Positions 8,753 to 17,759 of a stretch of 64,000 nt of DNA are shown here, piece by piece. The notes below the pieces were generated by a model, which searched no databases, had not been told where the DNA came from, and saw nothing but the letters and a program-made list of their open reading frames with translations. The position numbers and the translations under genes were made by a program. Every line of letters begins with the position of its first letter. The stretch's first letter is position 1. Location: contig PMIJ01000114.1 in the NCBI GenBank assembly GCA_003157015.1, forward strand, positions 17,453 to 81,452, in the 5' to 3' direction. Origin of the DNA: Bacteroidales bacterium. GTDB lineage: Bacteria; Bacteroidota; Bacteroidia; Bacteroidales; VadinHA17.

Positions 8753-9901
8753 ATGACAACAGGTAAATGTATTTTGGCAATTACTTTAGTAATTTGCTCC
8801 ATTTCAATTTTCTCACAGGAACCGGCAAAAACTTACTATAATGCAGATTTGAGACTTTCGGATGTTAAAACTGTGCTAAAAGCAGTTGCAGACTGGCAGA
8901 TAAGAACTCCATTGACCCATGAACTTGCTGACTGGACTAATGGAGCACTCTATGCGGGTATGATTGAATGGGCAGAAGTTGCAGAAAATAATTTGTACTA
9001 TGAATGGCTGAAAAATATTTGTGATAAAACAGGCTGGTCGTACATGAAGAGAGAGAATCCTCTCGGGAGATATCATGCAGATGACTATTGTGTGGGACAG
9101 ACTTATATTGAATTATATCGCAAATACAATGAAAAGAGGATGATCGAACCGATGAAGAAATATCTGGATCAGATAATTAAAAACCCGGCCACAGGCAATC
9201 TCACATTTGAGAATACTGATAATTACTGGTCAACCCAGCGATGGTCTTGGTGTGATGCGCTTTTCATGGGTCCGACAGTATGGGCAAAAATGGCGAATGT
9301 GACTGGCAGTAAAAAGTACCTCGATTTTATGTATAAAGAATATAAAGCCACCACGGATTACCTTTACGATAAAGATGAAGATCTTTATTACAGGGATTCG
9401 AATTATTTTACAAAAAAAGAGGCAAACGGAACAAAAGTTTTCTGGGGACGAGGAAATGGATGGGTTTTTGCCGGCTTGCCTATAATAATAAGAGAGCTTC
9501 CTGCAAAATATGAGCATAGGGAGTATTTTGTGAATATTTATAAGAAAATGGCTGCGAAACTTCTCAAATTACAGTCAGCTGACGGATTCTGGCATGCAAG
9601 TCTTCTTGATCCTTTCAGTTATCCCAATCCGGAAATGAGCGCAACTGCGTTTTTTGTGTATGGATTTGCCTGGGGCGTAAATAAGGGATATCTTGATAAG
9701 GAAACATATCTTCCGGCAATAGTAAAAGGATGGAAATCAATGGTTACTTCTGTATGGCCCGATGGGAAGGTAGGTTTTATTCAACCCATTGGAGCTGATC
9801 CAAAAAGTGTTTCCAGGGAAATGACTGAAGTGTACGGTGTAGGCGGATTTCTTATGGCAGGATCAGAGATTACCAGGTTAATTGATAAAGGAATCTTATA
9901 A
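8753..9901 (+). CDS. GH105 unsaturated rhamnogalacturonyl/glucuronyl hydrolase
   Basis: Hydrolyses unsaturated uronyl ends left by polysaccharide lyases, releasing 4-deoxy-5-keto-uronate. It is 382 aa with an N-terminal signal peptide (hydrophobic 6-20, cleavage near SQ), so it acts in the periplasm or outside. GH105 hallmarks seen are HADDYCVGQ with catalytic Asp110/111, WCDALFMGP (~167-174) and WGRGNGW (231-237), with an alpha/alpha-barrel pattern throughout. It begins the rightward half of the divergent uronate locus; its product would feed KduI/KduD encoded 2-3 kb downstream. GH88 is a less likely alternative. Confidence 0.9.
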   Translation: MTTGKCILAITLVICSISIFSQEPAKTYYNADLRLSDVKTVLKAVADWQIRTPLTHELADWTNGALYAGMIEWAEVAENNLYYEWLKNICDKTGWSYMKRENPLGRYHADDYCVGQTYIELYRKYNEKRMIEPMKKYLDQIIKNPATGNLTFENTDNYWSTQRWSWCDALFMGPTVWAKMANVTGSKKYLDFMYKEYKATTDYLYDKDEDLYYRDSNYFTKKEANGTKVFWGRGNGWVFAGLPIIIRELPAKYEHREYFVNIYKKMAAKLLKLQSADGFWHASLLDPFSYPNPEMSATAFFVYGFAWGVNKGYLDKETYLPAIVKGWKSMVTSVWPDGKVGFIQPIGADPKSVSREMTEVYGVGGFLMAGSEITRLIDKGIL

Positions 9902-9948
9902 TTACGAATTGCGAATTACGAATTACGAATTACGAATTGCGAATTATC
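9901..9948. repeat. degenerate 7-bp tandem repeat (GAATTAC)n
   Basis: About six copies of gaattac/gaattgc begin immediately after the GH105 stop and precede the S23 gene. Matching words on the opposite strand (aattcgtaattcgtc and tttctaatttc) follow the S23 stop at 10349-10378. The S23 gene is therefore bracketed by inverted copies. Confidence 0.85.
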
Positions 9949-9982
9949 AACTGAGAATTACAAATTAGAAATTAAATCTAGA

Positions 9983-10357
9983 ATGAAGAGCGACAATGTC
10001 ATACAAACTAAAAGTTACGCTTTTGCTTTAAAGATTGTAAAAATATATCAGTTTCTAATTGAGGAGAAGAAGGAGTTTGTACTTTCAAAGCAGCTTCTCA
10101 AAAGCGGTACATCAATTGGAGCAAACACTGAAGAAGCACTGGGAGGACAAACAGATAAAGACTTTTATACAAAGTTTAATATTGTTTATAAGGAAGCCAG
10201 GGAAACACATTTCTGGTTAAGACTTCTGAGAGACTCGAATATTCTAAGGGGTGAGCAAGCAGACAGTCTTTTAGAAGATTGTGAGGAAATCCTAAAAATT
10301 GTTGGTTCAATCACTAAAACACTAAAGTCAAAACTTTATCCAAATAATAATTCGTAA
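9983..10357 (+). CDS. S23/four-helix-bundle protein (23S intervening-sequence protein family)
   Basis: A 124-aa protein of the PF05635/TIGR02436 type. The diagnostic segment LLKSGTSIGANTEEALGG is present (~41-58), and the rest is predicted helical (ALKIVKIYQFLIEEKK, HFWLRLLRDSNIL). The family was first found inside 23S rRNA intervening sequences but occurs free-standing in many Bacteroidota. A relative, Avd, serves diversity-generating retroelements. No reverse transcriptase or rRNA is near. It interrupts an otherwise coherent pectin locus (GH105-GH5-KduI-KduD) and is flanked by inverted low-complexity repeats, so it looks inserted. Cellular role unknown. Confidence 0.88.
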   Translation: MKSDNVIQTKSYAFALKIVKIYQFLIEEKKEFVLSKQLLKSGTSIGANTEEALGGQTDKDFYTKFNIVYKEARETHFWLRLLRDSNILRGEQADSLLEDCEEILKIVGSITKTLKSKLYPNNNS

Positions 10358-10392
10358 TTCGTCATTTCTAATTTCAAATTAATTATCCAATT

Positions 10393-11598
10393 ATGAAACA
10401 AAGAAGTTTAATATTATTTGTAACAATCTTTCTGGCTGGACAATTTGCAGATTGCCAGGGATTTCTAAGGGTTCAGGGAAAACAGATCGTAAATGAAAAA
10501 AACGAAAATGTCCTTCTGCGAGGAATCGGTCTTGGTGGTTGGATGCTTCAGGAACCATATATGTTTCAACTTTCCGAAGTTGCAGGAAATCAAACTGACA
10601 TAAAATCAAAAATAAGCGGATTGATCGGTCAGAAGAACTGCGATGAATTCTATAAACGTTTTCTGACTAATATGATAACAGAAAAGGATATTGATGCTCT
10701 AAAAAAATGGGGATTTAATTCTGTACGGCTGCCAATGCATTACAACCTGTTTACCCTGCCCGTAGATAAAGAACCTGTTGCCGGACAAAATACATGGCTG
10801 GAAATCGGATTTAAATTGACTGATAACCTGCTGTCGTGGTGCAGGAAATATAATATCTACCTGATTCTTGATCTCCATGCCACCTCGGGAGGCCAGGGAA
10901 ATGACAGGCCTATAGCGGATATAGATACTCTTAAGCCGAGGTTATGGCAGAGTGAAGCAAATCAAATGAAAACTGTTACACTTTGGAAAAAACTGGCTGA
11001 AAGATACAAGGATGAAGAATGGATCGGAGGATATGACCTTATAAACGAAACCAATTATAAACTTGAAGGAAATGCAGCCCTTAAAAAACTTTTTGCAGAA
11101 ATTACCCGGGAGATCCGGAAAGCCGATAAAAAACATATTATCTTCATTGAAGGTAACCAGTTCGCAAATGATTTTACAGGACTGACACCACCATGGGATA
11201 ACAATATGGTCTATAGTTTTCATAAGTACTGGAATCCGACTACCCTGGAGACAATTCAGAAATACCTCGATATGAGAGAAAAGTATGATATCCCGCTATG
11301 GATGGGAGAATCGGGCGAAAATACCAATGAATGGTTTAAAGCTGCGGTTAACTTGTTTGAAACAAACAATATTGGCTGGTCATGGTGGACAATAAAGAAA
11401 ATTGGCTCGGAAAGCAGTTTATTGACTATTTCAAGACCAGCAGGTTGGCAGAAAGTTATAGATTATTGGGCAGGGAAAGGGCCAAAGCCAACAGTTAAAG
11501 AGGCAAAGGCTACATTCATGGATTTAGCTGAAAATGTGAAGTTTGAAAACTGTAAAATAAATAATGGAGTGATAGAGGCATTGTTTGGGAAGAAATAG
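10393..11598 (+). CDS. GH5 family endoglycanase (secreted)
   Basis: A glycoside hydrolase of clan A with a (beta/alpha)8 barrel, 401 aa, with a signal peptide (hydrophobic 5-19, cleavage near DCQG). Motifs are RGIGLGGW (43-50), RLPMHYN (112-118), acid/base Glu219 in YDLINET and nucleophile Glu306 in LWMGESGEN. It probably cleaves beta-linked glucans or mannans outside or in the periplasm. It starts 35 bp after the S23 gene. Substrate specificity within GH5 cannot be told from sequence alone; the neighbours suggest a plant cell-wall polymer. Confidence 0.9.
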   Translation: MKQRSLILFVTIFLAGQFADCQGFLRVQGKQIVNEKNENVLLRGIGLGGWMLQEPYMFQLSEVAGNQTDIKSKISGLIGQKNCDEFYKRFLTNMITEKDIDALKKWGFNSVRLPMHYNLFTLPVDKEPVAGQNTWLEIGFKLTDNLLSWCRKYNIYLILDLHATSGGQGNDRPIADIDTLKPRLWQSEANQMKTVTLWKKLAERYKDEEWIGGYDLINETNYKLEGNAALKKLFAEITREIRKADKKHIIFIEGNQFANDFTGLTPPWDNNMVYSFHKYWNPTTLETIQKYLDMREKYDIPLWMGESGENTNEWFKAAVNLFETNNIGWSWWTIKKIGSESSLLTISRPAGWQKVIDYWAGKGPKPTVKEAKATFMDLAENVKFENCKINNGVIEALFGKK

Positions 11599-11725
11599 GA
11601 ATCAGAGATCAGAAATCAGGGATCAGGAACCAGGAAACATGAGATATGACTAATTTAATTTCGATCCTTCCGCCTCAAGCCTGACGCCGTTTAGTTTATT
11701 GGAAGTTTATGTTAATTATGATTTT

Positions 11726-12562
11726 ATGAAAACAGAACTAAGATATGCCGCTCATCCTGACGATGTAAAAAATTGGGATACAGCCAGATTACGTAAAGAA
11801 TTCCTAATTGAAAACATTTTTCTTAAGGATGAGATTTGCCTGGTCTATTCAATGTATGACCGTCTGATAGTCGGAGGTGCAATGCCTGTCAATAAACAAT
11901 TAACGCTTGAATCACCTGATGAACTGAAATCAGAACAGTTTCTAAGCAGGAGGGAAATGGGAATAATAAATATTGGAGGAGAAGCGGTAATTCATGCTAG
12001 TGGCAAGGTTTATAAAATCGGATTTAAGGAGGCTTTGTATCTTGGAAAAGGGTCTCATGATGTCACCTTTAATTCTGTCTATTATGATAATCCTGCAAAG
12101 CTGTACATCAATTCAGCTCCAGCTCATCAGGCGTATCCTTCAAAAAAAGTCACTCTTGCTGATGCTGAAGTAGTTGTAATTGGAACACCTGAATCTTCCA
12201 ATCGCCGGACGGTAAATAAGCTGCTTATAAACAGTGTGATAGAGACCTGTCAGCTACAGATGGGAATGACTGAACTTCAGACAGGCTGTGTCTGGAACAC
12301 AATGCCGGTACATACACATAACAGGAGGATGGAAGCCTATTTCTATTTTGAGGTACCTGAGAAGCAAGCTATTTGTCATTTTATGGGCGATCCTGATGAA
12401 ACAAGACATATCTGGATGAAGAATGAGCAGGCTGTACTTTCACCATCATGGAGTATTCACAGCGCTGCTGGAACTTCCAATTACACTTTTATCTGGGGCA
12501 TGGCAGGGGAGAATCTTGATTATGGTGATCAGGATATCCGGCAACCCGATACTTTAAAGTAG
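11726..12562 (+). CDS. kduI: 5-dehydro-4-deoxy-D-glucuronate isomerase
   Basis: Converts 5-keto-4-deoxyuronate (the spontaneous product of unsaturated uronate) to 3-deoxy-D-glycero-2,5-hexodiulosonate. An in-frame ATG exists at 11699, but the start at 11726 (MKTELRYAAHPDDVKNW) gives 278 aa, the family length. Cupin features match the E. coli enzyme: SRREMGIINIGGEA, LGKGSHDVTF, SNRRTVNKL, the zinc-site segment WNTMPVHTHNRRMEAYFYF and ISPSWSIHS-like SPSWSIHSAAGT. It is followed by KduD 116 bp downstream. Confidence 0.96.
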   Translation: MKTELRYAAHPDDVKNWDTARLRKEFLIENIFLKDEICLVYSMYDRLIVGGAMPVNKQLTLESPDELKSEQFLSRREMGIINIGGEAVIHASGKVYKIGFKEALYLGKGSHDVTFNSVYYDNPAKLYINSAPAHQAYPSKKVTLADAEVVVIGTPESSNRRTVNKLLINSVIETCQLQMGMTELQTGCVWNTMPVHTHNRRMEAYFYFEVPEKQAICHFMGDPDETRHIWMKNEQAVLSPSWSIHSAAGTSNYTFIWGMAGENLDYGDQDIRQPDTLK

Positions 12563-12568
12563 GTTTTG

Positions 12569-12656
12569 CCTCCGTGCAACTCTGTGATCCTCCGTGTACC
12601 TCTGTGTAAGTTCTTAAAATCAGTTACACAGAGTCACACAGAGAAGACACAGAGGG
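12569..12656. repeat. long imperfect inverted repeat of CTCTGTG/CACAGAG words
   Basis: The perfect core is ctctgtgtaa (12600-12609) against ttacacagag (12624-12633) with a 14-nt loop. The arms continue imperfectly (cctccgtg..., ...cacagaggg) to roughly 40 and 32 nt. It lies between kduI and kduD, so it could attenuate or stabilise the mRNA. Related word-built inverted repeats occur at 26490-26560 and 30200-30298. Confidence 0.8.
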
Positions 12657-12678
12657 AAAGAAAATAATATTATGAATT

Positions 12679-13473
12679 ATGACAGATTTATTTGATTTAA
12701 CAGGCAAAGTTGCACTTATTACAGGTGGCACCCAGGGTATCGGGCTGGCAATAGGATTGTTATTGGGGAAAGCCGGAGCCATAGTATGCGTAAACGGACG
12801 GAATAATGAAAAATTACAGATCTGCAAGGATGTATTCAAGGCACACGACCTCGATATTTTCACCCTGAAATTTGATGTTACAGATGAGTCCGATGTTGAT
12901 AAAGGAGTTTCCATGATCGAAAAGAGTGCAGGACCTGTTGACATACTTGTAAATAATGCCGGGATAATAAAGAGAATTCCAATCATTGATATGGCAATAG
13001 CTGATTTTAAGAATATAATTGATGTTGACCTGGTTGCTCCTCTGGTAGTTTCAAAACGTGTTGTACGAAAAATGATTGAAAAGCGAAGCGGTAAAATAAT
13101 AAATATGTGTTCGATGATGAGCGTATACGGACGAAATACCGTTTCTGCATACGCTTCGGCAAAAGGTGGTCTTAAACTTCTTACTCAGAATATGACATGT
13201 GAATGGGCAAAATACAATATTCAGATCAATGGAATTGGTCCGGGATATATTGCGACTTCCCTGACAGCACCCCTGCGTGAAAAAGGACATCCTTTCAACG
13301 ATCTGGTAATGTCGCGCACTCCGGCAGGACGCTGGGGTGAACCAGAAGACGTTGCTAATGCCGCTCTCTTTCTTGCTTCAAAAGCCAGTGACTTTATCAA
13401 CGGTCATATTTTATATGTTGATGGAGGTATCCTTGCTAACTTTGGATACGTGAAGGGGGAGAATGAAGTCTGA
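12679..13473 (+). CDS. kduD: SDR 2-deoxy-3-keto... (KduD / gluconate 5-dehydrogenase-like) dehydrogenase
   Basis: Likely reduces 3-deoxy-hexodiulosonate (KduI product) to 2-keto-3-deoxygluconate with NAD(P)H. It is 264 aa, a classical SDR: TGGTQGIG (15-22), NNAG (92-95), and catalytic Ser145, Tyr158 and Lys162 (YASAK), with the C-terminal FINGHILYVDGG block. Bacteroidota proteins of this type are often labelled gluconate 5-dehydrogenase. The adjacent kduI favours the KduD reaction. The following KDG kinase and aldolase are not in the window. Confidence 0.88.
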   Translation: MTDLFDLTGKVALITGGTQGIGLAIGLLLGKAGAIVCVNGRNNEKLQICKDVFKAHDLDIFTLKFDVTDESDVDKGVSMIEKSAGPVDILVNNAGIIKRIPIIDMAIADFKNIIDVDLVAPLVVSKRVVRKMIEKRSGKIINMCSMMSVYGRNTVSAYASAKGGLKLLTQNMTCEWAKYNIQINGIGPGYIATSLTAPLREKGHPFNDLVMSRTPAGRWGEPEDVANAALFLASKASDFINGHILYVDGGILANFGYVKGENEV

Positions 13474-13576
13474 AAGGATGGAAGTCTGATGGTCTCGAAG
13501 TTTTGAGGTCTGTTGTTTAAGTGCGTCCCAAAAGACCTATGCGCAAAGACACAAAGACACAATGACACCAGAACAA

Positions 13577-14539
13577 TCAACCTTTATTTTCCGGATTATC
13601 CGGATGATCGTCAGCATACGGTTTGGCATAGAGATCTTCAACTCTGACCCTGTTTTCTTCCGTGGATAAAACCACTATAGCCTGGTTTTGTTCTTCTCCA
13701 GCCTTTCCATTAAAATAAAGGATGCACGCAAAAATCGGCATTATAGGCAGGGTTAGAGCGTTCATTATTGCAGATAGTATTATGAATAATGGTTTGGTTG
13801 TAACATCAGCAAGCTTTGTAGTGTCTTCCGGATTGACAATTGTCTTAATAAAACTGCCTGTGAAAGGCAGGAGTATAATACCAGAGAGGATCACAGATAC
13901 AACAAGCATAATTATGATAAAGACGCTTACCCAACCAATGTTTGACCAGAAATTTTTATGAGTGAGTTTTATAGTTCTTGATATCGTGGAACCAATATTC
14001 ATACCCTCAACCATCATAACAGGTAAAATGAAAAGGTAGAGCGTTACCACATATAACATTGCAAATAATGCTCCGATAATAAGTACAAAAATGCCAAGAG
14101 CTATTGCAATAGTGCCTACAAAAGCAAGAAGTACCATAATTACAAGATATGGTACAAAATATTTCAGCGACCTGACAATGGAATTGAAAATAGTATTCTC
14201 TTTATCTACAGGGTTATACAGAACATAGTACTGAAGAATAGTGTTAAAAAGCAGGCTGATAAAAGAAATCGCTAATATCGGAACGATTAAACTCTTTAAT
14301 TTTTCAAGTACAATCATTGGATCTGTAATTGAAGACAACTCCTTCATATTTATAAAGGTTGAAACATACTGCAAAACGAGCGACATCAGCAGTGAAATAA
14401 TGAATAATGAAAGAAATTTCTTTTTATAAAACGCCCATAACGAACTCATGGCACTGTCAATATTATGCCTGCGGTAAAGAGGGTGATTGCTGAACTGATC
14501 CATGAAAAATGATTTTAAATTGTCTGCAAATTTAGACAT
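13577..14539 (-). CDS. multi-pass inner-membrane protein, unknown function
   Basis: A 320-aa integral membrane protein with about six to seven hydrophobic segments (roughly residues 40-62, 88-110, 132-160, 160-182, 200-232, 245-275) and a charged cytoplasmic-type N-terminus (DQFSNHPLYRRHNIDSAMSS) and C-terminus. The long, Ile/Val-rich segments resemble DUF4013/YciC-like glycerophosphoryl-type membrane domains, but I cannot assign a family. Its ATG overlaps the stop of the upstream S33 hydrolase by one base (TAATG), so the two are translationally coupled. Confidence 0.75.
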   Translation of the reverse strand: MSKFADNLKSFFMDQFSNHPLYRRHNIDSAMSSLWAFYKKKFLSLFIISLLMSLVLQYVSTFINMKELSSITDPMIVLEKLKSLIVPILAISFISLLFNTILQYYVLYNPVDKENTIFNSIVRSLKYFVPYLVIMVLLAFVGTIAIALGIFVLIIGALFAMLYVVTLYLFILPVMMVEGMNIGSTISRTIKLTHKNFWSNIGWVSVFIIIMLVVSVILSGIILLPFTGSFIKTIVNPEDTTKLADVTTKPLFIILSAIMNALTLPIMPIFACILYFNGKAGEEQNQAIVVLSTEENRVRVEDLYAKPYADDHPDNPENKG

Positions 14540-15645
14540 TATTGGTTTCCATCCTTTTCTTGACGCGAAAGAATTTCCTGTAATATCATGTTAAATTTTC
14601 CAGGTTCCTCAAAAATCGGAGAATGAGCTGAATTCTCAAAAGGATAAAACCTTTTTATCGGCGCTTGCAAACTATCATAATATTCTTTCGCTATCGCAAA
14701 GCTTGTCTCATAATCAAAGGTACCCTGCATGATATAAACGGGAATCTTCTGAGATGGAATAGCTTGAAATAGATTTGTTTTCATAATAGCATCCCATAGG
14801 TAGTTTCTGGTAAATTTCATGCCCTTTAAATAATTTATCTTTTCAATTAAAGTATATTCTTTACAAAAAAGAATTGGTTCTACGGCTGCAGGGTAAAAAT
14901 TCCCTTTTTTAACAGCGCCTCCATATCTGATGACATATTTTCTCTCAGTCAGCATTTTATCAATTGCTTCTTCAGGATCAGAGTAGGGAGGAGGACCTAT
15001 CTTTTCAAGTTTTCTGATTGCTTTTCGGTCTTTTAATACCCTGGCCCTCGACAAAACAAAATCATATGAAATTCTTTCGGACCGTTTCTGATCACCTACT
15101 TGTCCTACAGCTATGAAAGCATAATAATAATCGGGAAATTTATTTGCCGTAAATGCCCCAAGCATAGTTCCCCAGGAATGTCCGAGCAGATATATTTTTT
15201 TACGTTTAAATTTATGAATCAGATATTCCGAAACTTTTCCGGCATCTTCAACAAACTGGGCCAGAGTCATTGTTTCCGGTGGAATGTCTTTTGAATATGA
15301 CAGACCTGCGCCACGCTGATCCCAGTAACAAACCACAAACAAATCTTCAATTTCAGGATTAAACTTAAGCACAAACGGAAACTCCGGATCTCCAGGTCCG
15401 CCATGCAGATATAACAGAACAGGCTTTGTGGAATCCCTGCCGCGAATAATCATTTTCTGATTAAGGCCATTAATATTTACAGTTTCTGTAATTGAAATGC
15501 TCCCCGGGATTTTTTTCCCATTTTGGTTCAGAAAGGGCTTTGAGTTACCGGTACTTTCTGAGAGAACAATAATGATGAGGATTATCAAAAGCAGGGGAAT
15601 AGAAAATTTGACAACATTCAGGCTGGTAATCAGGAATTTTTTCAT
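14539..15645 (-). CDS. alpha/beta hydrolase, proline iminopeptidase (S33) type
   Basis: A 368-aa hydrolase with an N-terminal membrane anchor or signal (MKKFLITS..., hydrophobic 11-29), so probably exported. S33-type motifs are HGGPGD (81-86, oxyanion hole), WDQRGAGLS (108-116), nucleophile Ser157 in GHSWGTMLG, an acid Asp in GTFDYET and the catalytic His in NSAHSPIFEEP. An in-frame ATG lies 10 codons upstream (15675), but MKKFLITS gives the proper signal. It overlaps the next gene by 1 nt. Natural substrate unknown. Confidence 0.85.
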   Translation of the reverse strand: MKKFLITSLNVVKFSIPLLLIILIIIVLSESTGNSKPFLNQNGKKIPGSISITETVNINGLNQKMIIRGRDSTKPVLLYLHGGPGDPEFPFVLKFNPEIEDLFVVCYWDQRGAGLSYSKDIPPETMTLAQFVEDAGKVSEYLIHKFKRKKIYLLGHSWGTMLGAFTANKFPDYYYAFIAVGQVGDQKRSERISYDFVLSRARVLKDRKAIRKLEKIGPPPYSDPEEAIDKMLTERKYVIRYGGAVKKGNFYPAAVEPILFCKEYTLIEKINYLKGMKFTRNYLWDAIMKTNLFQAIPSQKIPVYIMQGTFDYETSFAIAKEYYDSLQAPIKRFYPFENSAHSPIFEEPGKFNMILQEILSRQEKDGNQ

Positions 15646-15881
15646 GATTTGGATCTTTGGTAAATTATCACACACCTTAAATTACACAGGCTGGAAATAA
15701 TATATTTTCTAAAGATACTTATACTTAACGGATAAACCCTCCTAACACTGAAGCTGTATGATTTCCTCACTTGATTCTGAAGAGCAGGAAATGCTTCTCC
15801 CTTGACTTCTTATTATTTAGTTTTTTGCTTTTGAACCCAATGCTTCAGTCGGGGTCTTCGCTTCGACTTCTGACTTCTGAC

Positions 15882-16481
15882 CTACTTCCCTTTTCTCCAC
15901 TGTCTCAGTACATTGCTGAAGGGAAATATGCTATTTGGTTTTCTCGGAGTAAAAATACCCTCATTGACTGCCTTCACATCCTCAATTGTATAAAAAGCAT
16001 TTGGATTGAAGCTGGTAATAATGTCAAGTACATTTGCCAGTTCATTTCTCTTTATAATTGAATAAATCAGATGAATATTTTCTCGTGCTCCGTGAGCTTC
16101 AACAACTGTTGCTCCAAAACCCTGCCTGCTTAAGGACTGTACAAGTTCGTTTCCTTTCTCATGAGCGAAAACTCTTATCATAAGGATTCCCATTGCCAGC
16201 CTTTCCTCGATTAGCATTCCTACAAGATTACCTGTTGCAAACCCAGCGGCATAAGCAACAAAATTTATATAGTGATCGAGGTTCTCCATAATCTTGCTTA
16301 TAGCTGTTATCCATATAAGAACTTCGAAAAATCCGAGGATAGGAGCTATGTTCCTTTTCCCTTTTGAAACGAATATGATCCTCATTGTTCCTATTGATAC
16401 ATCACATATTCTTGCCAGAAATATCAAAACAGGCATAAGTACGTAACTGAACAGACCGGAGTGAAAAAAGGAGGTATCCAT
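15882..16481 (-). CDS. UPF0316 membrane protein (DUF5698 + DUF2179)
   Basis: A ~199-aa protein with three N-terminal transmembrane helices (VLMPVLIFLARICDVSIGTM and the following PILGFFEVLIWITAIS region) and a C-terminal soluble DUF2179 domain (GFGATVVEAHGARENIHLI, YTIEDVKAVNEGIF). The ATG at 16481 (MDTSFFHSG) is preferred to an in-frame ATG 17 codons upstream, because family members begin just before the first helix. DUF2179 resembles nucleotide-binding domains in related YitT proteins. Function unknown. Confidence 0.85.
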   Translation of the reverse strand: MDTSFFHSGLFSYVLMPVLIFLARICDVSIGTMRIIFVSKGKRNIAPILGFFEVLIWITAISKIMENLDHYINFVAYAAGFATGNLVGMLIEERLAMGILMIRVFAHEKGNELVQSLSRQGFGATVVEAHGARENIHLIYSIIKRNELANVLDIITSFNPNAFYTIEDVKAVNEGIFTPRKPNSIFPFSNVLRQWRKGK

Positions 16482-16672
16482 GGCAGTGAATATTATATAA
16501 TTTAAACAAATATAGTAATAACAGGACCTCATACCTCACATGTCGTATCCCCTGCTGCAGACCGGATTTAAACTTTTTTGTCTTTTATTTGTTAATGAGA
16601 TAATCAGAATTGTGTTCAGATTCAAATAATCAATATTCTTGGTAATTAAATTAAACAAAAACATATAATAAG

Positions 16673-17737
16673 ATGAAATTCAGAAAAATAATTGTTCCGT
16701 TGATCCTGGCATCAGTTATCGCGATAGGTATAGTATCGTGTACCGGCAATGCTGATAAAAAAAATACTCACACAGGTGTGGAATATTACAGGAACCTTCA
16801 ATTCAGTGAAACTCCATATGATATTGAAAAAGGAAATCATCCGTTAACTGCCGAACAGGCAAAAACAATTAACAGCTATAAATTTACTTATGATAAGACT
16901 GGACGTCTACTGTCGGTAGAATATGTAAGAAATAATGTTCTTCTTGGCTATTCATCAATGCAGGGTGCAGCCAAAATTACCTACGATTATAGCACCAGTC
17001 TGCAGACAAAGCATTATTTCGATAAGGATAATAAACCAATTGAGTCAGCCGGCGTTTTTGCTGCTCAGTATTCTTTAGATCCTGGTGGGAAAAGGACCGG
17101 TCTGATGTTTTTAGGCAAAGACGGATCGATGGTCGAGAACAGGAATAAAATCCACTCATATACATGGAGCGTACTGCCCGATGGTATGGTAAAAGAACTC
17201 CGTTACAATCTTAAAGGAGAAGAAACTGTTATGAATCCATTCTGTCCTTTTTATGAACTGAGGTTTACTTATAATGACAAAGGGTATACAATCAGGATGG
17301 CAAATTTTAAAGCCGATACACTTTATAATTGTACCGCGGAGAATTGTGGCGATATCGGTGTTTCTTATTTCGCTTTCACTCCAAATCAGAGTGGAGACCT
17401 TGAAAACTTTTCAGTTTTTAATGTAACCGGACAAATGTCAAACCTTTATTGGGGATGGTCAAAGCGTATTAATAAGGTCGATGAGAATGGATATGTACTG
17501 GAAACTACTTTATTCGATCAGGATAACGAGTATGTTAAGGGTAAGCTGGTTCCTGTCACTCGGAATGCTTATGATAGCCATGGTGCCGTCATCGAAGTAA
17601 AGAATATGGATAAAGACGGGAATCTTATTAATAGTCCGGATAATGGGGTAGCTATAACACAATACAAATATGATGAACTGGGAAATCGTACAGAAACTCT
17701 CACGTTCAATAAAGACATGGCGCCGGTAAAGGTTTAG
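16673..17737 (+). CDS. lipoprotein with RHS/YD-like beta repeats, unknown function
   Basis: A 354-aa lipoprotein: signal with Cys23 after GIVS, then repeated short motifs of the type YKFTYDKTGRLLSVEY, ITYDYS, YTWSVLPDGMVKELRYN, FTYNDKGY and YKYDELGNRTETL. These resemble YD/RHS-style beta-hairpin repeats, as in MORN/toxin-antitoxin-like repeat lipoproteins. No enzymatic motif is seen. It lies 22 nt before the two-domain rhodanese lipoprotein on the same strand, so the two may be co-transcribed. Confidence 0.72.
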   Translation: MKFRKIIVPLILASVIAIGIVSCTGNADKKNTHTGVEYYRNLQFSETPYDIEKGNHPLTAEQAKTINSYKFTYDKTGRLLSVEYVRNNVLLGYSSMQGAAKITYDYSTSLQTKHYFDKDNKPIESAGVFAAQYSLDPGGKRTGLMFLGKDGSMVENRNKIHSYTWSVLPDGMVKELRYNLKGEETVMNPFCPFYELRFTYNDKGYTIRMANFKADTLYNCTAENCGDIGVSYFAFTPNQSGDLENFSVFNVTGQMSNLYWGWSKRINKVDENGYVLETTLFDQDNEYVKGKLVPVTRNAYDSHGAVIEVKNMDKDGNLINSPDNGVAITQYKYDELGNRTETLTFNKDMAPVKV

Positions 17738-17759
17738 CAACTTCAGAAACTATATAGAT

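Noticed and set aside
9901..9948. Possible CRISPR-like array
   Set aside because: Units are 7 bp with no spacers and no cas genes nearby; same for 3669-3710.
9983..10357. Avd protein of a diversity-generating retroelement, or true 23S rRNA intervening sequence
   Set aside because: No reverse transcriptase, template/variable repeat or 23S rRNA sequence is near; the flanks are a glycoside hydrolase locus.
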